A stretch of 64,000 bases of DNA. Source: Microbacterium pumilum. Its GTDB lineage: Bacteria; Actinomycetota; Actinomycetes; Actinomycetales; Microbacteriaceae. The notes beneath the pieces are model-generated. The model did no database searches, was not told where the DNA came from, and worked only from the letters and a program-made list of their open reading frames with translations. Numbering within the stretch: position 1 is the stretch's first letter; each line of letters begins with the position of its first letter. Position numbers and translations under genes: made by a program. Where the stretch lies: assembly GCF_039530225.1 (NCBI RefSeq), contig NZ_BAAAOH010000001.1, forward strand, positions 1,922,001 through 1,986,000, in the 5' to 3' direction. Positions 55,848 to 64,000 of the stretch are shown in pieces.

Positions 55848-56591
55848 TCAGGCCGTGAAGCGGGTGAGGAACTCCCGCGTGCGCTCCTCGCGAGGGGCGC
55901 CGAAGACCTCGGCGGGAGTGCCGGACTCGAGGATCCTGCCCGCATCGAGGAACAGCACCCGATCGGCGACATCCCGTGCGAAGGCCATCTCGTGCGTCGC
56001 CATCACGATGGTCATGCCGTCGTCGGCGAGAGCGCGCACGAGGTCGAGCACGTCGCCCACGAGCTCGGGATCCAGTGCCGAGGTGATCTCGTCGAGCAGG
56101 AGCAGGTCCGGCTCGGTCGCGACGGCTCGCGCGATCGCGACGCGCTGCTGCTGACCGCCCGAGAGGCGGTCGGGATGATCGCGCGCCTTGGCCGCGAGGC
56201 CGACCCGTTCCAGAAGGACGGTGGCCGCGGCATCCGCCCTCGTCTTGGAGTACTTGTGCACATGGCGGAGGGCCAGCGTGATGTTGTCCTGGACGGTGAG
56301 GTGGGGGAAGAGGTTGTACTGCTGGAAGACCACGCCGATGCGGGCGCGGACGGCGTCGACATCGACCGCCGGATCGCTGATGTCCATCTCGCCGAGCCAG
56401 ATGCGTCCGTCATCGACCGGTTCGAGCAGGTTCACGGTTCGCAGCAGCGTCGACTTGCCCGACCCACTCGCACCGATCAGCGCGACGACCTCGCCCGGAG
56501 CGACGGCGAGGTCGATGCCCTGGAGGACGGTGTGCTCGTCGAACGCCTTCCACACGTCCTCGAGGCGAAGTACGGAATCTGTCGCGCTCAC
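55848..56591 (-). CDS. Polar amino acid ABC importer, ATP-binding protein
   Basis: This 247-aa protein has Walker A GASGSGKST, Q-loop GVVFQQYNLFPHLTV, signature LSGGQQQR and Walker B LLLLDEITSALDP, with the MATHEMAFAR H-region typical of GlnQ/HisP-type ATPases. GTG 56591 is set by the GTGA overlap with the permease; a longer frame runs inside the permease. It powers uptake with the two genes upstream. Confidence 0.95.
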   Translation of the reverse strand: MSATDSVLRLEDVWKAFDEHTVLQGIDLAVAPGEVVALIGASGSGKSTLLRTVNLLEPVDDGRIWLGEMDISDPAVDVDAVRARIGVVFQQYNLFPHLTVQDNITLALRHVHKYSKTRADAAATVLLERVGLAAKARDHPDRLSGGQQQRVAIARAVATEPDLLLLDEITSALDPELVGDVLDLVRALADDGMTIVMATHEMAFARDVADRVLFLDAGRILESGTPAEVFGAPREERTREFLTRFTA

Positions 56592-57469
56592 ACGATCCCC
56601 CCGATCTGCTCGCGGGCGCGCACTCGCGCTGTGTACCAGTCGGTGAGACGGATCGTGGGGATCGCGAGCAGCACGAACAGCAGACCCGCCACCACGTAGG
56701 GGGTGAAGTTGAAGTAGGCCGCGGTCTCGATCTGAGCGGCGCGGACCGCGTCGACCGCACCGAGCAGCGAGATGAGGCCGACATCCTTCTGCAGCGCGAC
56801 GAAGTCGTTCATCAGCGCGGGCGTCACCTTGCGCACGGCCTGCGGCACCACGACCAGCCGCATCGCCTGGCCGTGGCTGAGGCCGAGCGATCGTGCCGCG
56901 TGGCGCTGCGACGGATGCACCGCCTCGATCCCCGCGCGGAAGACCTCGGACACGTAGGCCGAGTAGGTCAGGGTGATCGCGATCGTCGCCCAGAACTCGG
57001 TGGGGAGGCGTTCGGGAGTCAGCTCGAGGCCCGGGATCCCGAAGCCGACGAGATACAGCACGATGATGAGCGGGATGCCGCGGAACAGGTCCGTGTACGC
57101 GGCGGCGAGTGCCCGCAGCGGCAGCCAGACGGGGCCGCGCAGGGTGCGGAGCGTCGCGAGCAGCAGCCCGAAGATGAGCACCAGCACCGATGCCATCGCG
57201 AGCACCCGGAGGTTCAGCAGAAAGCCGTCCCACACCCGCGGCAGCGACGCCAGCGCGACCTGCGGATCGAAGAACTGCTGCTGTACCCGCGCCCAGCCGG
57301 GGGTGTTGATGATGAGCATCCACGCGAGCACAGCCACCACCACCGTCGAGATGAGGCTGATCGCGACGGAACGCGCTCCCTGGCGCTTGCGGACGGCCCG
57401 TCGTTCGAGCTCTACAGCGCTCACCGCGCGGGGTGGCGCCTCGGCAGCCCGGGAGGATGCGCGTGTCAT
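56588..57469 (-). CDS. Polar amino acid ABC importer, permease
   Basis: This 293-aa protein follows the HisM/GlnP pattern: a charged N-terminus, five or so membrane helices, YTDLFRGIPLIIVLYLV and the EAA-type loop AARSLGLSHGQAMRLVVVPQAVRK. A single permease gene suggests a homodimer. ATG 57467-57469 follows the binding-protein gene by 25 bp. Confidence 0.94.
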   Translation of the reverse strand: MTRASSRAAEAPPRAVSAVELERRAVRKRQGARSVAISLISTVVVAVLAWMLIINTPGWARVQQQFFDPQVALASLPRVWDGFLLNLRVLAMASVLVLIFGLLLATLRTLRGPVWLPLRALAAAYTDLFRGIPLIIVLYLVGFGIPGLELTPERLPTEFWATIAITLTYSAYVSEVFRAGIEAVHPSQRHAARSLGLSHGQAMRLVVVPQAVRKVTPALMNDFVALQKDVGLISLLGAVDAVRAAQIETAAYFNFTPYVVAGLLFVLLAIPTIRLTDWYTARVRAREQIGGIV

Positions 57470-57494
57470 CCGGTCAGGCTAACGGAGCGGCAGG

Positions 57495-58349
57495 TCATTG
57501 AAGCAGGGGCGCCTGCCCCTCGCCTCCGAGCCACTCGGTGACGAGCGCGTCGAGGGTGCCGTCCTCGCGCAGGGCGTCGACTGCCGCGGAGACCTTCTCG
57601 GTGAGCGGCGAGTCCTTGGCCAGGACCAGGCCGAACTCGTCTCCGCTTTCGCCCTCGGGTGTCGGCAGGGTCCCGACGAGAGCGCCGTCCGTGAGTTCGA
57701 CGCCCGAGATGTAGAACCCTGTGGGCAGATCGACCACGATCGCATCGACGAGGCCGTTCTCGAGCGCCAGCTTCGCGTCGTCGTTGCTGTTGAAGGCCTG
57801 CGCGCCCTGGGTGGGCTGGATGACGTCCTCGATCGTCGTGAAGCTGGTCGTGCCGGTCTGGGCCCCGATGAGCAGATCCTTCAGATCGGCGATCGATGTG
57901 GCGTCGGCGGCGGGGGAGGAGCCCGTGGTCACCACGACCTGCGTCGTCTCGTAGTACGGCGAGCTGAAGTCGACCGACTCCTTGCGCTCGTCGCTGATGG
58001 AGAACTGCTGCAGATTGACGTCGAAGTCCTTCGGCCCCGGGGCGATCGCCTCATCGAACGTCGTGCGCACCCACACGACGTCCTCGGCGTCGAAGCCGAG
58101 CTCCGCGGCTACGGCGTACGCGACGGCCGACTCGAATCCTTCACCGCTCTCTGGCTTGTCGTCGATGACCCACGGGTAGTACGCGGGCTCGCCGGTCGCG
58201 ATGGTGATCTTTCCCGGGGTGACCCAGCCCTCGTCGGCTGGGGCAGAGCTCTCGCCGCCTGATCCCCCTGACGAGGCACAGCCGGCAAGGGTGAGGGTGG
58301 CTGCGGCGATGCCGATGACGGCGGCGCGCAGGAACGGGTGACGCGACAT
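57495..58349 (-). CDS. Polar amino acid ABC importer, binding lipoprotein
   Basis: This 284-aa protein has the lipoprotein signal AAATLTLAGCASSGG and an SBP_bac_3 fold (GFESAVAYAVAAELGF, VDFSSPYYETTQVVV). It binds an amino acid outside the membrane; the exact ligand is not determinable. It is first of three genes in the operon. Confidence 0.93.
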   Translation of the reverse strand: MSRHPFLRAAVIGIAAATLTLAGCASSGGSGGESSAPADEGWVTPGKITIATGEPAYYPWVIDDKPESGEGFESAVAYAVAAELGFDAEDVVWVRTTFDEAIAPGPKDFDVNLQQFSISDERKESVDFSSPYYETTQVVVTTGSSPAADATSIADLKDLLIGAQTGTTSFTTIEDVIQPTQGAQAFNSNDDAKLALENGLVDAIVVDLPTGFYISGVELTDGALVGTLPTPEGESGDEFGLVLAKDSPLTEKVSAAVDALREDGTLDALVTEWLGGEGQAPLLQ

Positions 58350-58462
58350 GGATGCCTCCAGAGCTCGGGTGCTGATTCAGGCGCGCCCGTGCTGGCGGAG
58401 CGCGACCCGATGCTCCATCTTGGACAGCCGCGGCGGGACCGCGCTCGCCCCGCGTCGGATTG

Positions 58463-59521
58463 TTACGGATGCGGCGGGCTGACGGCATCCGCAAGGCGCT
58501 GCTCGGCGGCGGCGAGGGCCGACTGCGCACCGTTCGTCGGCGCGAGCGCAACGAGTCCGCGGTAGAGCGCGACCAGCGTGGCGGCATCCAGCTCGCCGGT
58601 GCGCGCGCGATCGCAGTGCACAGCCTGGATCGCCGCCTCGAGCTGGAACCGGCCGAGCGGTGCCCCGAGCGCCGACGCGCGCCGCAGCAGCGCCCTGCCT
58701 TCGGCGATCAACGCGGCATCCCACAGCGCGGGGTTCTGCTGGTCGAGCGGCGGCCATGGGTCGTCGGTCCGGGCGGGCGCACGCGACTGCGCGAATGTGA
58801 GGAGGGCGGCGAGCCCCCACGCCTCGGGCTCGGTCTCGAGCAGACTCGCGAGAAGCACGGCCAGCCAGCGCGCCTCATCGGCGACCGATTCACGGATGTG
58901 CTCTCCCTGATCGAGCCAGTCGATCGCGTAGGCGCCATAGATCGCCTCCAGCACGTCCGTCAGCCGCTGGGGCATGTCGGCTCTGGTCGGCACCGAGAAC
59001 GGGATGCCGGCATCCCGGATCCGACGCTTCGCCCGGACGAGTCGCTGCGCCATCGCCGCAGGCTCGACGGCGTAGGCGCGAGCGACCTGGTTCGCATCGA
59101 AGCCGAGGACGGTCTGGAGCATCAGCGGGCTGCGGATCGCCCGATCGAGAGCGGGATGCGCGCACGCGAACAGCAGCTCGAGCCGCTTGTCGGGTATCGC
59201 CTCGCGCCGCGCGACGAGGGCCGCGACATCCTCTTCGCGCGCCTGCAGCGCAGCCTCGCCCAGCGGGGCGTTCGTCCGCCATGCGGCGGAGCCCACGATG
59301 TCGCGGAGCCGGTTGCGCGCCACGGTGACCAGCCATCCTTCTGGGTTGTCGGGGATGCCGGAATCCGGCCAGGTGCGCAGCGCCTTCTCGAAGGCGTCCG
59401 CGAGCGCGTCCTCCGCGAGGGTCACATCGCGTGTGCCGGCGGCGATCAGCGCGAGGAGCCGACCGTACGACGCCCGCGCGGCGTGTTCGGCCGCCGCACG
59501 GGCATCGTCAACGGTCGTCAT
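58463..59521 (-). CDS. ECF sigma factor, ECF42 type
   Basis: This 352-aa protein has sigma region 2 (AEDALADAFEKALRTWPDSGIPDNPEGWL) and region 4. It also carries the long C-terminal TPR-like extension (EARWLAVLLASLLETEPEAWGLAALLTFAQSR) that marks ECF42. Members have no anti-sigma factor and are encoded next to a DGPF protein, as here (6-bp gap). Regulation is thought to run through the C-terminal extension. It ends 113 bp before the amino acid importer. Confidence 0.92.
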   Translation of the reverse strand: MTTVDDARAAAEHAARASYGRLLALIAAGTRDVTLAEDALADAFEKALRTWPDSGIPDNPEGWLVTVARNRLRDIVGSAAWRTNAPLGEAALQAREEDVAALVARREAIPDKRLELLFACAHPALDRAIRSPLMLQTVLGFDANQVARAYAVEPAAMAQRLVRAKRRIRDAGIPFSVPTRADMPQRLTDVLEAIYGAYAIDWLDQGEHIRESVADEARWLAVLLASLLETEPEAWGLAALLTFAQSRAPARTDDPWPPLDQQNPALWDAALIAEGRALLRRASALGAPLGRFQLEAAIQAVHCDRARTGELDAATLVALYRGLVALAPTNGAQSALAAAEQRLADAVSPPHP

Positions 59522-59527
59522 CGGGAC

Positions 59528-59905
59528 CTAGGACGCGAGCCACTCGCCGGCGACGAAGCGCGTCGCGGTCGGGCGGATCTCCACGGCGCCCCAACCGATC
59601 GATGGCGCCCTGCCCGCCCAGCCGATCGCGGCGTCGAGGTCGTCCACCTCGATCACGAAGGTGCCGCCGAGCTGCTCCTTCGTGTCGGCGAAGGGCCCGT
59701 CCTGCACGAGCAGGGCGCCGTCGTCGCCCCTGCGCACCGTGGTGGTCAGCGACGACGGCTGCAGGACTTCCGCCGAGGCGAGGATGCCGGCGGCATCGAC
59801 GGCCTTCGCATACTCGTCGAACTCGCGCATGGCGTCGCGCATCGCTTCGGGGTCGAGGTCCTCGGGAGACAACTCGGGGTACTGCAGGAGGAGCGTGTAT
59901 CGCAT
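59528..59905 (-). CDS. DGPF/YCII-domain protein (ECF42 partner)
   Basis: This 125-aa protein carries LLVQDGPFADTKEQLGG, the DGPF signature, in a YCII-like alpha/beta fold. Such proteins are the usual genomic partners and targets of ECF42 sigma factors; their biochemical role is unclear. It is transcribed first in the pair. ATG 59903-59905. Confidence 0.93.
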   Translation of the reverse strand: MRYTLLLQYPELSPEDLDPEAMRDAMREFDEYAKAVDAAGILASAEVLQPSSLTTTVRRGDDGALLVQDGPFADTKEQLGGTFVIEVDDLDAAIGWAGRAPSIGWGAVEIRPTATRFVAGEWLAS

Positions 59906-59985
59906 GATTCATCCTTCGTCGTGTCGGTTGGTGACACTCCCATGACGATCGAGGATGCTCGCGATCGACAGACCGCCGGCGCGGG

Positions 59986-60543
59986 TCAGCTCTTGCCGAG
60001 CTCGTCGAGCATCCTGCGCTGCTCGTCGGTCAATCCGTCCTGCAGCTCACGCGCGCCCGCCGCGGTGCCGGGGGACGGTACGGCCAGGGTTGCGCCGTTC
60101 GAGCTGCCGTCGACCGCGGACCGTCCGGCGGCCCTGTCGTAGAGCGCGCCGGCGTGAGTCTCGACGCGATCGTCGATGGCGTCGTAGATCGCCCACCCGA
60201 TGACGAGGAGCACCGGCGGCAGGATCCACCCCCACAGCCATCCGCCGACGCTGACCCCCGACAGAGCCACGGTCACGACCCACACGATGACGGCGATCGC
60301 GAGAACCAGGAAGAACTGGACGAGCTTCTCGCCCAGTTTGGTGCGCTGGTTCGCCGACTTCGCGGCCATCGACTGGAACCAGCGATGCACGAGCGGTTTG
60401 ATCCACAGCGTCAGGGCGGTCAGGACGATGCCCGCCCAGATCGCCGACCAGCCGACCTTCGCGGGTGTCAGCCATCCGATCACGAGCAGCACGACGACGT
60501 TGAACACGAGCAGCGATCCGAACCGGACGATCCACTTCCTCAT
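59986..60543 (-). CDS. Membrane protein of unknown function
   Basis: This protein is 185 aa from ATG 60541-60543; a longer frame to 60894 has no credible start. Four hydrophobic segments (residues ~8-55 and ~75-120) are followed by a soluble tail ending LQDGLTDEQRRMLDELGKS, which is helical. No ribosome binding site precedes the ATG. It lies 44 bp downstream of the transglutaminase-like gene and may be cotranscribed. Confidence 0.7.
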   Translation of the reverse strand: MRKWIVRFGSLLVFNVVVLLVIGWLTPAKVGWSAIWAGIVLTALTLWIKPLVHRWFQSMAAKSANQRTKLGEKLVQFFLVLAIAVIVWVVTVALSGVSVGGWLWGWILPPVLLVIGWAIYDAIDDRVETHAGALYDRAAGRSAVDGSSNGATLAVPSPGTAAGARELQDGLTDEQRRMLDELGKS

Positions 60544-60587
60544 GTGTAAAGAGTGCCACGGCCCGCCCTGGCAGGGCGAGGAGGCTG

Positions 60588-61385
60588 CTAGTGGAGTTCG
60601 ACCAGCTGCGTGATGTCGTCGTTGGGGAGGACGTCGACGACCGCCGACACCTCCATGTCCTTGAGGTCCGCGCGACCGGAGACGACAGTGAGGAACGCGG
60701 TGTCGGCGGCATCCCGTCCCGTGGCGATTCGGACGAGAGTCGAGCGAGGAGCGAGAGTGGTCGCATCCACGACGCGCCAGGCTCCGTCGATGTAGGCCTC
60801 CGCGACCGCGTGGAAGTCCATCGGATACAGACCAGGGGCGTAGGCGGCCACGTGCCGTGCCGGAATGCCGAGTCCGCGCAGCAGCGCGATGCACAGGTGC
60901 ACATAGTCACGGCAGACGCCCTGACGCGCGAGAAGCGTGCGAATGGCGCCATCGGTCGGCAGGCTCGAGCCGCTGACGTAGTACAGGCGTGTTCCCACCC
61001 AGGACGACACCGAGTGGAGCAGTTCGGCCGCATCGGTGATGCCCGCGAACTCCGCGTATGCCGTCGGCCCGAGTGAGTCGGACTCCGCATAGCGACTGGG
61101 CCTGCCGTAGACGAGCAGGTCCTTCTCGGTCGCCGTCGCGGTGGCACCCTCGCCGAGGACGGTCGCGCGGTACTGCACCTCGAGGAGCCCGTTGCCGCTC
61201 TTCACCCGGTGCAGGCGGGTGCCGTGGTCGTCGAGGAACTCGTGCGAGTCGACCGGAGCACCGTCTAGCGTCGCGGTGAACGACTCGTTGTTCGGCTCGT
61301 AGTGACGGGTGACCGAGACCGCGAAGACCAGGTCGGCGGGTTCGGTGACATTCAGGACGATGCGGCTGTATACGTCGCGTTGCAT
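60588..61385 (-). CDS. Transglutaminase-like cysteine protease-fold protein
   Basis: This 265-aa protein has the transglutaminase core triad: Cys in ARQGVCRDYVHLCIALLRGLGIPAR, His in YPMDFHAVAEAY and Asp in WRVVDATTLAP. An N-terminal beta domain of ~110 residues precedes it. Without a signal peptide it is cytoplasmic. Homologues are usually annotated transglutaminase-like with peptidase or amidase activity, and the substrate is unknown. ATG 61383-61385. Confidence 0.88.
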   Translation of the reverse strand: MQRDVYSRIVLNVTEPADLVFAVSVTRHYEPNNESFTATLDGAPVDSHEFLDDHGTRLHRVKSGNGLLEVQYRATVLGEGATATATEKDLLVYGRPSRYAESDSLGPTAYAEFAGITDAAELLHSVSSWVGTRLYYVSGSSLPTDGAIRTLLARQGVCRDYVHLCIALLRGLGIPARHVAAYAPGLYPMDFHAVAEAYIDGAWRVVDATTLAPRSTLVRIATGRDAADTAFLTVVSGRADLKDMEVSAVVDVLPNDDITQLVELH

Positions 61386-61488
61386 CTGAACAGACTGGCA
61401 TGGCCATATGTCGGGAGTGTGAACACAGGGCGGGCTTGACAGGGCGTGCGGCGTCTGCCGTTGCGTCCGCGCAGCGCGATTTTGACCC

Positions 61489-61517
61489 TCGACAATGCCT
61501 GCGACCGGATGTATGGT
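61489..61517 (+). promoter_or_regulatory. Promoter of LacI regulator gene
   Basis: -35 TCGACA (61489-61494) and -10 TATGGT (61512-61517) are 17 bp apart, placing the start near 61524, inside the first operator. Confidence 0.65.
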
Positions 61518-61521
61518 TACC

Positions 61522-61546
61522 TAAACCGGTTTAATAAACCGGTTTA
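61522..61546 (+). promoter_or_regulatory. Tandem LacI-type operators
   Basis: Two perfect copies of the palindrome TAAACCGGTTTA occupy 61522-61533 and 61535-61546, 13 bp centre to centre. They have the central CG and A/T flanks of LacI-family operators and cover the predicted transcription start. The LacI protein encoded 52 bp downstream is the likely ligand, giving autorepression. Confidence 0.8.
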
Positions 61547-61597
61547 GAGACCGAATCACGATCACGCGGCACACGGTTTAGAAGGCAGCGCAGCCAG

Positions 61598-62695
61598 ATG
61601 AACGACGAGGCGAAGACGGGACGGGGACGACGGCCGACGATCGCCGACGTCGCGCACCGCGCCGGCGTGAGCAAGGGCCTCGTCTCGTTCGCGCTCAACG
61701 ATCGTCCCGGCGTCAATGTCGCGACACGTGATCGCATCCTGACCATCGCCGCAGAGATGGGCTGGTCGCCCGATCTGCGTGCCCGCTCGCTCAGCACCAA
61801 TCGCTCGTTCGCTCTGGGGCTGGTTCTCCGGCGTGACATCGCCGTCGTGGCGGGCGATCCGTTCTTTCCGGCCTTCATCGCGGGCGTCGAGCGCGAGTTG
61901 TCTCCCGCCGGGCAGGCTCTCGTGCTCGCATCCGTTCCGAGCAGCGAGCTCGAGGCGGGCACCTATCGCAAGCTCGCAGTGGAGCGCCGGGTCGACGGCG
62001 TGTTCCTCGCCGATCTCCGCGCGGGCGATGAGCGGCTGGCGCTGGTCCAGGAGCTGGGTCTGGCCGCCGTCACTCTCGGCCATCCTGACATCGACTCGCC
62101 CTTCCCCGCCGTGTCCGTCGACGACGTGGACGGGCTGATCGCGACCGTCGACCATCTCGCCGACCTCGGCCATCGTTCCATCGCCCACGTGGCAGGGCCA
62201 TCGAGCATGCTTCATGCACGCCGCCGCAGCGAGGCCTTCCACGCGGCGTGCATCGCCCGCAGCATCGACGGCCGCGTCGTGGAGACGGACTTCAGCGCAC
62301 AGCAGGGCGGCGAGGCGACGCGCGCCCTTCTGGCCGACGCGTCCCGACGCCCCACAGCGATCGCGTACTCCAACGACCTCATGGCGCTGGCGGGCATCGC
62401 GGTGGCGCAGCGCGCAGGCCTGTCGGTCCCTCGGGACCTCTCCGTCTCGGGGTTCGACGACAGCGACATCGCGCAGTACGTGTTCCCGTCGCTGACCTCC
62501 GTGGCGACCGACGCTCTGGAATGGGGTGCCGTCGCGGCGCGTGCTCTGCTCGCAGCGATCGCCGGGGTCAGCCTCGACGACACCGAACTGTCGCCCGCGC
62601 GCCTTGTGGTGCGCGAATCCACCGGCCCGGCGCCGGCCACATACCCCTCATCAGCCCCACCGTCGCCTGGCGACCTGGCCGATCCAGACGACTGA
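61598..62695 (+). CDS. LacI-family transcriptional regulator
   Basis: This 365-aa protein has the N-terminal helix-turn-helix TIADVAHRAGVSKGLVSFAL, a hinge and an effector-binding domain (DPFFPAFIAGVERELSPAG onward). It precedes a sugar-binding lipoprotein by 55 bp and likely represses itself and that importer through the twin TAAACCGGTTTA sites. ATG 61598 is the only start consistent with a complete DNA-binding domain; AGAAGG lies upstream. Confidence 0.93.
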   Translation: MNDEAKTGRGRRPTIADVAHRAGVSKGLVSFALNDRPGVNVATRDRILTIAAEMGWSPDLRARSLSTNRSFALGLVLRRDIAVVAGDPFFPAFIAGVERELSPAGQALVLASVPSSELEAGTYRKLAVERRVDGVFLADLRAGDERLALVQELGLAAVTLGHPDIDSPFPAVSVDDVDGLIATVDHLADLGHRSIAHVAGPSSMLHARRRSEAFHAACIARSIDGRVVETDFSAQQGGEATRALLADASRRPTAIAYSNDLMALAGIAVAQRAGLSVPRDLSVSGFDDSDIAQYVFPSLTSVATDALEWGAVAARALLAAIAGVSLDDTELSPARLVVRESTGPAPATYPSSAPPSPGDLADPDD

Positions 62696-62750
62696 AGCCG
62701 ATGATCTCGAGGCGCGATGGATGTCGCGTCCTCCTTTGGAAGGAAGAGAA

Positions 62751-64000
62751 ATGCGAAGAAGCATCAAAGTGACGGCACTCGCCGCGGCAGGTGTCCTGAC
62801 CCTCACAGCCTGCAGCGGCGGTGGTGGCGGCGGCGGATCGGCGGACGATCTCGAGACCAAGGGTCCCATCACGATCTGGTACTCGAACAACGCGGCCGAG
62901 ATCGACTGGGGCAAGCAGATGGTGGAGGCGTGGAACGCCGACCATCCCGATGAGCAGGTCAAGGCTCAGGAAATCCCCGCGGGCAACAGCAGCGAAGAGG
63001 TCATCGCGGCCGCGATCACGGCCGGCAACGCGCCGTGTCTGATCTACAACACCTCGCCCGCGGCTGTGCCGCAGTTCGAGAAGGCCGGTGGGCTCGTGTC
63101 GCTCTCGAGCTTCCAGGACGGGGATGACTACATCCAGGAGCGCAGCGGAGACAACGCGGCGCAGTATGCCTCGGCCGACGGCGAGTTCTACCAGATGCCG
63201 TGGAAGTCCAACCCGGTCATGATCTTCTACAACAAGGCCATGTTCACCGAGGCCGGACTCGACCCTGAGGCGCCGGAACTGTCCACCTATGATGACTTCC
63301 TCGCGACGTCGCGCACCCTGACCGAGTCGGGGGCGGCGCCGTACGCCATCTACCCGGCGCCGTCGAGCGAGTTCTATCAGCCCTGGTTCGACTTCTACCC
63401 GCTGTACGGGGCCGAGACCGGCGGCACGCTGCTCGTCGAGGACAACAAGGCGACCTTCGACTCCGAGGCGGGCACCGCGGTCTCCGAGTTCTGGGCGACG
63501 ATGTACGAGGAGGGCCTCTCCGGACAAGAGCCCTACCAGGGCGACTCGTTCGTGGACGGGAACTCGGCGATGACCATCGCCGGCCCGTGGGCGATCTCGT
63601 ACTTCGGCGACACGGTCGACTGGGGCACTGTACCTGTGCCGACGTCGGCCGGCACCCCGGCGGATGAGACCTACACGTTCAGCGACGCCAAGAACGTGGG
63701 CATGTTCACGGCGTGCAAGAACAAGGGCACGGCGTGGGATGTGCTGAAGTTCTCCACCAGTGAGGAGCAGGACGGACAGCTCCTCGAGCTGACCGGACAG
63801 ATGCCGCTCCGGCAGGATCTCACGACGACGTACCCGGACTACTTCGACGCCAACCCCGCGTATGAGGTGTTCGGCGACCAGGCGAACCGCGTGGTAGAGG
63901 TGCCGAACGTCTCGAACTCCATCGAGGTCTGGCAGGCCTTCCGCGACGCGTACTCGAAGGCGGTCATCTTCGGAGAGGGCGATATCGCCACGTTCCTCAC
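62751..64000 (+). CDS. Sugar-binding lipoprotein of ABC importer (3' end outside window)
   Basis: The frame is open from ATG 62751, with GGAAGGA upstream, to the window end, giving 416 complete codons. The lipoprotein signal VTALAAAGVLTLTACSGGGG is followed by a CUT1-type solute-binding fold (EFYQMPWKSNPVMIFYNKAM, DGNSAMTIAGPWAISYFG). Permease genes are expected just beyond the window. It is controlled with the LacI gene upstream. The ligand is not determinable from this part. Confidence 0.93.
   Translation, partial: MRRSIKVTALAAAGVLTLTACSGGGGGGGSADDLETKGPITIWYSNNAAEIDWGKQMVEAWNADHPDEQVKAQEIPAGNSSEEVIAAAITAGNAPCLIYNTSPAAVPQFEKAGGLVSLSSFQDGDDYIQERSGDNAAQYASADGEFYQMPWKSNPVMIFYNKAMFTEAGLDPEAPELSTYDDFLATSRTLTESGAAPYAIYPAPSSEFYQPWFDFYPLYGAETGGTLLVEDNKATFDSEAGTAVSEFWATMYEEGLSGQEPYQGDSFVDGNSAMTIAGPWAISYFGDTVDWGTVPVPTSAGTPADETYTFSDAKNVGMFTACKNKGTAWDVLKFSTSEEQDGQLLELTGQMPLRQDLTTTYPDYFDANPAYEVFGDQANRVVEVPNVSNSIEVWQAFRDAYSKAVIFGEGDIATFL

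Overview
The window is 64 kb of high-GC DNA with dense genes, many 4-nt ATGA/GTGA start-stop overlaps, strong GGAGG-type ribosome binding sites, TANNNT-type -10 boxes with leaderless starts, and actinobacterial gene families (type VII secretion, a ZTP riboswitch before glyA, monomeric isocitrate dehydrogenase, ROK/NagC and LacI sugar regulators). The interspersed repeat built on CCTGAGCTTGTCGAAGG, together with the gene content, points to Microbacteriaceae, most likely Microbacterium. The genus is an inference.

Layout. 1-6362: distal part of a type VII (ESX-like) secretion locus: the C-terminal part of the EccC ATPase, two small WXG100-like proteins, a 400-aa membrane-spanning putative substrate and three translationally coupled genes of unknown function. 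6383-10516: a very large secreted M6-type metalloprotease with three PPC-like domains and three near-identical 123-aa C-terminal repeats. 10730-12720: an alkylation-repair pair (Ada-AlkA fusion and Ogt). 12773-16742: a heterodimeric ABC exporter behind a 300-nt leader that carries a 25-codon upstream ORF. 16995-20392: two overlapping genes of unknown function, a Cys-repeat membrane protein and a helical Ala/Arg-rich partner. 20435-23251: a GNAT acetyltransferase, then monomeric icd behind a large palindrome.

23258-36294: a beta-mannoside/galactoside (galactomannan-like oligosaccharide) utilisation locus. One strand carries a binding protein, two permeases, GH2 beta-mannosidase, GH113-like mannanase, BadF-type kinase and GH42 beta-galactosidase, all overlapping by 4 nt after the first permease. 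The divergent strand carries a LacI regulator and GH36 alpha-galactosidase. 36443-38233: an L,D-transpeptidase. 38364-44859: an N-acetylglucosamine/chito-oligosaccharide operon (ROK repressor, binding protein, two permeases, ROK kinase, nagB). Its partners nagA and a GH20 hexosaminidase lie at 50303-53109 and share an 8-nt half-site with the ROK promoter. Between them (44959-49928) are a membrane protein, a flavin/F420-type oxidase-fold protein, a GlcD-like oxidase, a small membrane protein and an ECF sigma factor fused to a zinc-finger anti-sigma-like domain and a long exported tail.

53193-55642: ZTP riboswitch, glyA, folD, that is, one-carbon metabolism. 55848-58349: a polar amino acid ABC importer. 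58463-59905: an ECF42-type sigma factor with its DGPF/YCII partner. 59986-61385: a membrane protein and a transglutaminase-like protein. 61489-64000: a LacI regulator behind two tandem palindromic operators, then a sugar-binding lipoprotein cut by the window end.

Least-explained items: the structured intergenic segment 50107-50276 (cloverleaf-like arms with a UCA anticodon-like hairpin), the 16995-20392 gene pair, and the 12859-13104 leader.
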